A stretch of DNA of 44,173 nt from Mycobacterium sp. 050128 (GTDB taxonomy: Bacteria > Actinomycetota > Actinomycetes > Mycobacteriales > Mycobacteriaceae): positions 1 to 44,173 of the forward strand of contig NZ_JAZGLW010000010.1 in assembly GCF_036409155.1 (NCBI RefSeq), written 5' to 3'. A model generated the notes under the pieces. The model searched no databases and was not told the DNA's origin. It was given only the letters and a program-made list of their open reading frames with translations. Position 1 is the stretch's first letter, and every line of letters begins with the position of its first letter. Shown piece by piece: positions 38,257-44,173 of this stretch. The translations under genes were made by a program, and so were the position numbers.

Positions 38257-40143
38257 ATGCCCTCGCCGACGGCCACGCCACTTCCCGCCAGCCCGGGCGC
38301 CACCTGGAAAGCACTGGCCCCCCTCATCGCTGCCCGACCCAAAATCCGGGTCTGGGACCCCGCCACCAACAAATTCGACCGGACCAAAAACCTCACCACC
38401 CGCCTGCCCGCACAGCCGGCTGCGGTCTTGCTCTACTCGCGCAACCGCACCCAAGTCCTCGTCCTGGACTTCGACACCAAACACCACAGCCAGCAGGTCG
38501 TCGACGCCGACTTCGCTCGCGCCCTGAACTGGATCACCGCCGCCGGCGGGGTCGCCGTCACCGATCAATCCACCAGCGGCGGACGCCACATCCTCGTTCC
38601 GCTGGCCATCGGCACCGCCGCCACGCTTGCTGAAGTCACCCTCCTCATGCGCCTACTGGAAGCCAGGCTCCCCAGCCTGGACAAGACCCCCATGGCCAAC
38701 ACCGCAACCGGGTGCATCACCGCGCCCGGATCTGCCTGCCGCGAAGGCGGATACCGCGTCCTCGACGGCCCCCTGGCCACCGCCATAGATGCCTTCACCA
38801 CACGTTCTGACCCCGGGCTGCTCCCCCGCCTCAACGTTCTGCTCGGCGTACTCAACCCGGCCCCCACAACCCCAACACTCGCGGCCGGCGACGCCACGAC
38901 CGGAACTGGCGCACACGAGCAGTTGCGCCCCGAATACACCCGCGCCGCCGCGCTGCCCGAACGCATCACCACCTACGCCGCCACCGGCCACCTCCCCGCC
39001 GACCGCAGCTGGCGAAGCCACTCAGAAGCCCGCCAATCCGTGCTGGCACACGCCGCACTACACGGCCACAGCCTGGCCACCGTGCAAGCCCTGATGGCCC
39101 CCGGCCGCCCCTGGCAGACCGGCCTGGGCGCCGCCTACACCCGCTACGGCCACAGCGCCGACAAGGCCCTCAAACGCGACTGGAACAAAGCCCTGACCTG
39201 GGCCGCCACCAACAGCCACTTTTTCCGACCAGTCCGCGCACAAGAACAAGTACACACAGGGGGGACAACACAAGGCCCCGAGCTACACCGCCAGTGGCTG
39301 GCCAACGCAGTGACCTGGGTGTACGCGCAATTCCCGGGGCACCGGTTCAGATGGATCGGAGCGGCCGTCTACCAAGCCCTGGCAATCCACGCTGTACGAG
39401 CCGGAGAGGTGATAAACGGTGTGCCCGTGGTAGGTGTGGGCGGGCGATCGCTATCGGTGGCTACAGGGCTGCTGAGCGAGACAGCAGTGTGGGAATTCCT
39501 GCGAGAAACCCGCGACCTGCCCGGTTCACCGCTGGTCCGGACCCGCATCGCACAGGGACGTGCGCCCGACTACTACGCCCTGACCCAGCAAAATCAGATG
39601 GGCGTCACCCGCGAAACAGTCGCCGCGACCAGGGTCGAAGACGTCCACCCGGCGTGGAAAGTCGTCGGACATCGCCACCGGCGCATCTACGAACTGATCG
39701 TGCACCAGCAGGTGGAACGCCCCCGAGACGTCATCGCCGCCGCCCACACGGCCAGCACCGGCGGCTACGAAACCCTCGCCGCCCTACGCACCGCCGGGCT
39801 GATCACACACGATCGGGGCCGCCTGCACGCCGGTCCGACGACCCTCGACGACATCGCCGCCGCCCATCAACTCGAGGAACAACGAGCCACCCGAATCGAG
39901 CGACACCAGCGAGAACGCGCCAGCTGGCACATCTGGTTACTGGGCCGCGACCAGATGCCCCACTCCCCCGCCAACGCGCAGCCCACGGCCGGCCCCACCG
40001 TCACCAGCGCCGAGGTACACGACACGCACCACGAGGAATACCTCAGCGCCGTGCTCGCCACAGGGCCGCCGCTGATCGACGAAGAAAGTCGGGCAATCGA
40101 GTTACTAGCCGAACTAGTCGGGGCCCGGGTCCTCGCACCCTGA
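38257..40143 (+). CDS. rep: Plasmid replication initiator with primase-like domain
   Basis: The 628-residue product has an archaeo-eukaryotic primase-type catalytic region: Asp71-x-Asp73 in VLVLDFDTK, then a TSGGRHILVPL strand with His111, and further hydrophobic strands to residue 200. The C-terminal half includes winged-helix-like segments (VIAAAHTASTGGYETLAAL) as in replication initiators. Proteins of this architecture drive replication of large mycobacterial plasmids. The start codon lies 4 bp after the WhiB-HNH gene. No helicase P-loop is seen. Confidence 0.72.
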   Translation: MPSPTATPLPASPGATWKALAPLIAARPKIRVWDPATNKFDRTKNLTTRLPAQPAAVLLYSRNRTQVLVLDFDTKHHSQQVVDADFARALNWITAAGGVAVTDQSTSGGRHILVPLAIGTAATLAEVTLLMRLLEARLPSLDKTPMANTATGCITAPGSACREGGYRVLDGPLATAIDAFTTRSDPGLLPRLNVLLGVLNPAPTTPTLAAGDATTGTGAHEQLRPEYTRAAALPERITTYAATGHLPADRSWRSHSEARQSVLAHAALHGHSLATVQALMAPGRPWQTGLGAAYTRYGHSADKALKRDWNKALTWAATNSHFFRPVRAQEQVHTGGTTQGPELHRQWLANAVTWVYAQFPGHRFRWIGAAVYQALAIHAVRAGEVINGVPVVGVGGRSLSVATGLLSETAVWEFLRETRDLPGSPLVRTRIAQGRAPDYYALTQQNQMGVTRETVAATRVEDVHPAWKVVGHRHRRIYELIVHQQVERPRDVIAAAHTASTGGYETLAALRTAGLITHDRGRLHAGPTTLDDIAAAHQLEEQRATRIERHQRERASWHIWLLGRDQMPHSPANAQPTAGPTVTSAEVHDTHHEEYLSAVLATGPPLIDEESRAIELLAELVGARVLAP

Positions 40144-40203
40144 ACGATCACGGCGACGTCGTGTTGGGCCGCGTGTGGGCTGCAACCAGGAGTCGCGCGT
40201 CCC

Positions 40204-40236
40204 CGGGTGGCGACCACCCGTCAGTGAAATACTGAC
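40204..40236 (+). promoter_or_regulatory. Twin inverted repeats between rep and the HTH gene
   Basis: CGGGTGG (40204-40210) and CCACCCG (40214-40220) form a 7-bp stem with CGA loop. GTCAGT (40220-40225) and ACTGAC (40231-40236) form a second, ending 3 bp before the GTG at 40240. The first could be a weak terminator for rep, the second an operator for the next gene. Confidence 0.5.
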
Positions 40237-40239
40237 ATA

Positions 40240-40995
40240 GTGGCCACCCGACCGAAGGTGCATCGCTCCGAGGTCGCTCGAGCCATCGCCAGAATCGCCT
40301 CGCGACGCAAGAAAATCGATGATCGCCACCGAGAGATGCTACCGGATTCGCCGGAATCCGACCCCCGTGAAGTGCTTGACTACCTGCAAAAACATAGCGG
40401 CCCCCACATCCCGCGATGGGTGCTTCAGGCCGACGTGTGCGATGCGCTGATTTTGAACAACTGGCTGTGGTGGGACGATCGTCGGCGCGAACTGTACTTC
40501 CTGAAAGCCGGCCGCGCCCGCGGCCTGTTTTTGTCCCAGATCGGCAGCCAGGTAGGCGTCGGCAAGCAGGGAGTGCTCGACCGAATCGACCGGCTCGAGG
40601 CGCTGTTGCAATATGACCGCCCCGACGAAAAAATCACCCGCGCCGCGCGCCGCGCGGCACGCGAGCGGCGCCACCGGTGCGACATAGAACAAGCCTGGAT
40701 TGGCGCCTGGCGCGACGAATTGCATCAAGTGATCAGCGCTGTCGCGCAGCAGGCCCAAGACTATGCGGTCGAAGATCGCGAATGGATCGACGAACTCGAG
40801 ATCGACGCACGCGACGACGACATCACCTCGACGACGATGGTCATCCTGGGACTCGCCATCGCGGAGCTGCGTACTGCACCAGCCTTGCTGGCTCTAGATA
40901 ACAGCAGACCCCGCGGCGTCCACAGGCTGTTGGCTCGTGCCGATCGTCTGCGCGCACAATTCGCCGATTTGGGCACCACGCCACCCCATTCCTGA
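40240..40995 (+). CDS. Helix-turn-helix plasmid protein
   Basis: The 251-residue product starts at GTG 40240 with a basic N-terminus (VATRPKVHRSEVARAIARIASRRKK). The middle has an HTH-like segment (LFLSQIGSQVGVGKQGVLDRIDRLEALL, about residues 96-123) followed by a charged, probably coiled helix (ITRAARRAARERRHRCDIEQ). It looks like a DNA-binding protein, maybe a copy-number or transfer regulator. It follows rep and precedes the partition region. The family is not recognised. Confidence 0.65.
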   Translation: MATRPKVHRSEVARAIARIASRRKKIDDRHREMLPDSPESDPREVLDYLQKHSGPHIPRWVLQADVCDALILNNWLWWDDRRRELYFLKAGRARGLFLSQIGSQVGVGKQGVLDRIDRLEALLQYDRPDEKITRAARRAARERRHRCDIEQAWIGAWRDELHQVISAVAQQAQDYAVEDREWIDELEIDARDDDITSTTMVILGLAIAELRTAPALLALDNSRPRGVHRLLARADRLRAQFADLGTTPPHS

Positions 40996-41710
40996 ACAAG
41001 GTTCAAAGTGTGTCGAAGCCGTTCGACGGCTACCAGCGCGCCGATACAGACCTCCCGAGCGAATCGAATCGACGAGCGGCAAACACTCGAAGTGTCGGAT
41101 GACAGCGTCAGCAGGCCCCGGTCAAACTCCCGGTGATCGTTCAGACCCGCGCCGCTGGACAAATCGCTCAAACCGGCCACCAACGCCGCCAAGGTCACCC
41201 TCCCGGGATCGCTACCGGGAAGGGCGATCAGGGTTGTCGCAGATGCGCCTCTGAGCACCAGCCTCACGGAATAGGGCGTCCGCCCGGCCCCGGTCGCTCC
41301 TCAGTGACGCCCGACCGTCAAGGCCCTAGCGTGCCCACTTGGACGCCCACACGCGATGTCGCCAGTGGCCGGTATGACCCAATCCAAGACGCGCCGCCCA
41401 GCGCGTATCGGTGGCCCGATTGCCCGTCTATCAACCACTGCCCCTGCGCAGCGGCCCGACGCTCGAGTGCACAAGGCGCCAAGGCGCCTGCTCCGCCAGA
41501 CATCCTCGACGCCGACGCAGATCGGTGTCAACAAAATGCGGGGCGCCCGCAAAGCCAGACGACGGGAACGGCGCCGAATTGGCGCTCGCCCGACGTGGAC
41601 TGGCGATGCAGTACCGAACCCACTCCCCCGCGCCGGTGGACGTTGATCGCCATGATCAGACGACGACTACGCTTCGGGAAGCCCGGGCGAAGATCAGCCG
41701 GGCTGCGCCG
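40996..41710. other. Non-coding region, possible origin area
   Basis: More than 700 bp without a convincing gene lies between the HTH gene and the first parS-like palindrome. Small dyads occur: AGCCGT/ACGGCT around 41029 and TCCCGG/CCGGGA around 41207. No iteron array is seen. The position between rep genes and parAB fits an origin, but nothing specific proves it. Confidence 0.4.
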
Positions 41711-41726
41711 GTTTTCCGCGGAAAAC
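41711..41726. repeat. parS: parS-like palindrome 1
   Basis: GTTTTCCGCGGAAAAC, a perfect 16-bp palindrome, about 245 bp before parA. It recurs at 41830 and 43582. ParB-type partition proteins recognise such repeats, so it is a likely centromere site. Confidence 0.65.
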
Positions 41727-41765
41727 TCACTGGAGATTGCCGAAAGTAGCAGGTAGACGGAGATA

Positions 41766-41781
41766 TCGAACGTATGTTCGA
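41766..41781 (+). promoter_or_regulatory. Consensus mycobacterial SOS box (LexA site)
   Basis: TCGAAC-GTAT-GTTCGA at 41766-41781 is an exact match to the mycobacterial LexA consensus TCGAAC(N4)GTTCGA. A TATGTT hexamer (41773-41778) within it fits a TAnnnT -10 on plus, so LexA could block a promoter reading toward parA. A 41-codon frame starts at GTG 41788 (to 41913), but it contains a parS-like site and is not convincing. Confidence 0.7.
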
Positions 41782-41829
41782 CACATAGTGCTGTTCGCAT
41801 CCGGCAAATGGTTGGCAGCCCGACCGAGC

Positions 41830-41849
41830 CAGTTTTCCGCGGAAAACTG
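41830..41849. repeat. parS: parS-like palindrome 2
   Basis: The same 16-bp core extended to a 20-bp perfect palindrome, CAGTTTTCCGCGGAAAACTG, about 120 bp before parA. The SOS box lies between copies 1 and 2. Confidence 0.7.
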
Positions 41850-41970
41850 CCAAGCTGTAACACAGAATTCAGCGTGTCAGGTGGCTGGTCGTCGCGCCGC
41901 GCACGTAACCTAAAGAGCCTCATCCCCAGTAGGCCGCGGGCGCGGCCGAACGTCACGAAAGCCATTCTCC

Positions 41971-42687
41971 ATGACTAGAGTTGTCACAATTCTGAATCAA
42001 AAAGGCGGTGTCGGCAAAAGCACCGCGACTGTGAATCTCGCAGCGGTGCGAGCCCAAAAACTGACCTCGCACCTCGATCCCGACGCGTTCTCTCCGGTTG
42101 CTGCGGTCTCGATCGACCCCCAGGGGTCCGCGAAATGGTGGGCCAACCGAGTTGACTCACTCCCCTTCCACTTGGTCCAAGCGCACGACGATCCGCTCGA
42201 ATGGCTACAGCAGCTCAATAACCTCCCCGGCATAGACGAGGTCTATGTCGATACAGCCGGCTGGTTCGATCTAGACCCGGATTCGTCTGGAGACGGTCTC
42301 GGCGATGGGTACTCAGCAGACGCGCTGCGAACCGTCTTGGATGTCACCGACCAAGCGATCGTGCCAATGCTGACGCACCCCATGTGCTTTGACCCGACCG
42401 CGCGCACTATCGGCAAAATCCTAGAACCCCGCAGCATCCCCTACCGCGTGTTCATCAACGACTGGGACCCGCGCGACGGCGATCACTGGCTTGAGCAAAC
42501 CCAGAAGTTCATTCGCGGACAAGGATGGCCCCTCGCTGAAACTGTCGTGCGTCATTACAAGATCCACACCAACGCCTCCAATGATGGCGTCGTCGTCACC
42601 CAGTACAAAAAGGCGGGCTCGGCGGTCAACGCGGCGGCTGACTTCTACAAGCTGGCCGACGAACTAAGTATGGCGGGAGTCCGATAA
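41971..42687 (+). CDS. parA: ParA-family partition ATPase
   Basis: The 238-residue product has the ParA deviant Walker A NQKGGVGKSTATVNLA (near residue 10), a Walker A' SIDPQGSAKWW and a Walker B EVYVDTAGWF. ParA forms dynamic patterns on the nucleoid and positions plasmid-ParB complexes. It lacks a long N-terminal HTH, so it is a short (Ib-like) type or relies on ParB for repression. parB overlaps it by 1 bp (TAATG). Two parS-like palindromes and an SOS box lie upstream. Confidence 0.92.
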   Translation: MTRVVTILNQKGGVGKSTATVNLAAVRAQKLTSHLDPDAFSPVAAVSIDPQGSAKWWANRVDSLPFHLVQAHDDPLEWLQQLNNLPGIDEVYVDTAGWFDLDPDSSGDGLGDGYSADALRTVLDVTDQAIVPMLTHPMCFDPTARTIGKILEPRSIPYRVFINDWDPRDGDHWLEQTQKFIRGQGWPLAETVVRHYKIHTNASNDGVVVTQYKKAGSAVNAAADFYKLADELSMAGVR

Positions 42688-43577
42688 TGGGGCGCGGCGG
42701 TGTCAAGACATTCGATGCCCTCGTCGACGCGGTCGGTGACCATTCTTCCGTTGACGGGGCCACCGAGGCCCCCCTGTCGGGCCCCAGGCTGGGCTTGTCT
42801 CGGTCGGTGCCCCTGCGCGATCTGATCGCGAACCCGCACAACCCTCGCGACTCAGTTGGCGATCTAGCGGAGCTTGCCTCCATCGTCGAATTCCAACTTC
42901 AGCCGGTCGTCGTCGTCACCCGCGCCGCCTTTCAGAACATCTACCCCGAGGTCAAACTGTCGGCGCGGTGGGTGGTCATTATTGGCAACCGACGGTTGGC
43001 CGCAGCGCACAAATTCGGTAGACCCGAGCTCGACGTGGTGGTCAAAGACGAGCTCGCCAGAGATCGCGCAACGCTGCTCACCGCGGTCATTTCTGAAAAC
43101 GTCGACCGGTCAGGATTCGATGTGATCGAGGAAGCCAAGGCCGTAGAGAGCTTGGTCGCCGAATACGGCAGTGCAGATGCGGCCGCCGAGCACCTGCGAA
43201 AGAGTAAAACGTGGGTCTCGCATCGGCGAGCGCTGTTGCAGCTGGCACCAGACCTGCAGGAAGCCACCCGCAGGGGAGACCTGGCGATCCGCGAGGCGCG
43301 CACGCTTGCGCGCGTGCCCTTAGAACAGCAAGTCGTGCGCTGGAATGCTGCCCGTTCTCGCGGCGCGGGTGTCACTGACTCCGACCGAACATCGGGGAGT
43401 AGCGGCTCCGAGCGCACCCGCGAGGGTGAGTCGGCGGGGCCGTCGATGCGTCCCGTGACTCGAGCGTTGCGGAAGTTCGAGAGTGACCCAAACGCCCTGG
43501 CCATGGCGTTGCATGAGCAACTTGGCGAGGCCGGAGCCAAGACGCTCGTCGGCCATCTGAGAAAACTACTGAAGTAA
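42687..43577 (+). CDS. parB: ParB-family centromere-binding protein
   Basis: The 296-residue product has the ParB N-terminal nucleotide (CTP)-binding region: LRDLIANPHNPRD, PVVVVTRAAF and a GNRRLAAAH box in place of GERR. The central HTH has SENVDRSGFDVIEEAKAVESLV and AAEHLRKSKTWVSHRRALLQL. A disordered linker (about 225-255) leads to a C-terminal helix (VTRALRKFESDPNALAMALHEQ). It should bind the parS-like palindromes flanking parAB. It overlaps parA by 1 bp. Confidence 0.9.
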   Translation: MGRGGVKTFDALVDAVGDHSSVDGATEAPLSGPRLGLSRSVPLRDLIANPHNPRDSVGDLAELASIVEFQLQPVVVVTRAAFQNIYPEVKLSARWVVIIGNRRLAAAHKFGRPELDVVVKDELARDRATLLTAVISENVDRSGFDVIEEAKAVESLVAEYGSADAAAEHLRKSKTWVSHRRALLQLAPDLQEATRRGDLAIREARTLARVPLEQQVVRWNAARSRGAGVTDSDRTSGSSGSERTREGESAGPSMRPVTRALRKFESDPNALAMALHEQLGEAGAKTLVGHLRKLLK

Positions 43578-43581
43578 CGAC

Positions 43582-43615
43582 AGGAGGCCAGTTTTCCGCG
43601 GAAAACTGGCCTCCT
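43582..43615. repeat. parS: parS-like palindrome 3 in a 34-bp perfect palindrome
   Basis: The parS-like core (43591-43606) is extended symmetrically to 43582-43615, 34 bp with no mismatch (outer arms AGGAGGCCA and TGGCCTCCT). It lies 5 bp after the parB stop, so its RNA could also form a strong hairpin that ends the parAB message, although no T run follows. Confidence 0.8.
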
Positions 43616-44084
43616 CGAATCGGTGCGTCCATCGCGTTGAGCAATGTCGAGATTGAAATCCGCTGGATATCAACCATTTTCAAGGAGTAGCCGCGTCACG
43701 TGCCTCCTGGGCGGGCGCAGGAGCCGAGGCGTAACGGGCGCGGAGCGGGGGATCGCCGCAAGGGCGGGACGACCCCGTTCTTGCCGGAGCGCACCCGCTC
43801 ACAAGGGGAATTCCTTGGGGTCATCGCACTTCTAAATCACCGGTGCCGGCCATGGTGTTGAGCTGGTGCTAGTAGGGCGTGTGGCGGGGGAGTGGGACGT
43901 ATTGCACGGTTGCCCGATCAGCCGTGATATCGGACTAATGTCGGCTTCGCCAATCGTCTGCCCGATCGACGAGCGAGCCGATGTTGGTCATACCGCGATC
44001 AATCCCCCCGCTAGTTCCCCTCCACGCCGAACGGAGTTATCGCGGCGGCAGAGTTTCATCACTGTGACGAAATTCGGCTGTCCG
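43616..44084. other. Intergenic region after parB
   Basis: No convincing gene. From about 43715 to 43830 the sequence is rich in complementary blocks (GAGCGGG at 43754 with CCCGCTC at 43795; AAGGGGAATTCCTT at 43802), so it may encode a folded RNA or contain a recombination site. Nothing further can be assigned. Confidence 0.35.
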
Positions 44085-44153
44085 TTCTCATTGATTCTGG
44101 GGCATTCTCATTGAATCTGGGGTAAGTGCGTGTCTTTCTCATTGAATCTGGGG
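44085..44153 (+). repeat. Three tandem 18-bp repeats at the right edge
   Basis: TTCTCATTGAATCTGGGG occurs at 44105-44122 and 44136-44153, and with one change (GATTC for GAATC) at 44085-44102. Just before the first is TGTCC (44080-44084). Multiple short terminal repeats starting TGT are typical of IS21-family ends. An ATG is the last codon in the window (44171-44173). A second possible reading is an iteron block. Confidence 0.6.
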
Positions 44154-44173
44154 CACGAGGCTTAGCGTTTATG

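Noticed and set aside
40761..41267. Minus-strand frame of 168 codons overlapping the HTH gene
   Set aside because: Over half is antisense to a better gene, and the rest has no recognisable features or ribosome site. Some doubt remains about its first 80 codons.
41528..41965. Minus-strand frame of 145 codons before parA
   Set aside because: It runs through two parS-like palindromes and the SOS box, has an odd composition and no family features.
43866..44114. Plus-strand frame of 82 codons near the right edge
   Set aside because: It reads into the tandem repeats, has no recognisable features, and no ribosome site.
44085..44153. CRISPR array
   Set aside because: Only three short repeats with unequal, short gaps and no cas genes; an insertion-sequence end is more likely.

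Overview
The window looks like part of a large mycobacterial plasmid or plasmid-derived element. It is GC-rich and carries an ESX-type (type VII) secretion locus with PE, PPE and EsxA/EsxB-like genes, two WhiB-like proteins, a primase-type replication initiator, a ParA/ParB partition cassette, a DUF2637 (Spd-like) membrane protein, several toxin-antitoxin pairs and insertion-sequence debris. The EccB, EccC and EccD lengths and the EccB N-terminus resemble chromosomal ESX-5. This fits the family of conjugative mycobacterial plasmids that pair an ESX system with a type IV system. No type IV genes, eccA or eccE are in the window.

Layout. (1) 1-13.9 kb, all on the minus strand, transcribed right to left: a DUF4226-like/NlpC-P60 protein, eccB, eccC, PE, PPE, esxB, esxA, espG, an EspI-like ATPase, eccD and mycP. 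The mycosin gene is cut off after its catalytic Asp and His by foreign sequence that looks like an insertion-sequence end. (2) 13.9-19.5 kb: an accessory island with a HEPN-domain gene on minus, and on plus a RHH antitoxin, a MazF/PemK-like toxin and a 928-residue SEFIR-STAND NTPase. The island and the 3' part of a lytic-transglycosylase gene lie between two apparently identical 613-bp direct repeats, which encode the shared N-terminal module of two secreted wall-hydrolase-like proteins. (3) 20-27 kb: a third paralogue of those proteins, an orphan VapB with a broken VapC, a methyltransferase, and a minus-strand set of WXG/DUF563x-type secretion-associated genes reminiscent of the M. tuberculosis Rv3896c-Rv3902c region. 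(4) 27.3-29.8 kb: a complete VapBC pair with operator, an XRE regulator, a WhiB-like protein and three very small ORFs. (5) 30-36 kb: a second minus-strand operon of type VII substrates and partners (DUF4226, EspH/YbaB-like, EspC-like, EspB-like, YbaB-like), interrupted by a TnpB element that carries a small Cys-rich ORF. (6) 36-44 kb: plasmid maintenance: DUF2637 protein, a structured leader, a WhiB-HNH-like fusion, Rep, a helix-turn-helix protein, a non-coding region with palindromic parS-like sites and a consensus mycobacterial SOS box, then parA-parB and a third, extended palindrome. The right edge carries tandem repeats that look like the end of another insertion sequence.

How it may work together: the ESX genes build an inner-membrane channel. 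The PE/PPE, Esx, EspB/EspC-like and DUF4226 proteins are probable substrates or assistants, and the NlpC/P60 and transglycosylase fusions probably act on peptidoglycan. Loss of MycP implies that this copy is inactive or borrows a mycosin encoded elsewhere. The HEPN/TA/SEFIR-STAND island is the best candidate for an undescribed system, probably anti-phage or anti-plasmid defence. All functional statements come from reading motifs by eye; no database search was run.
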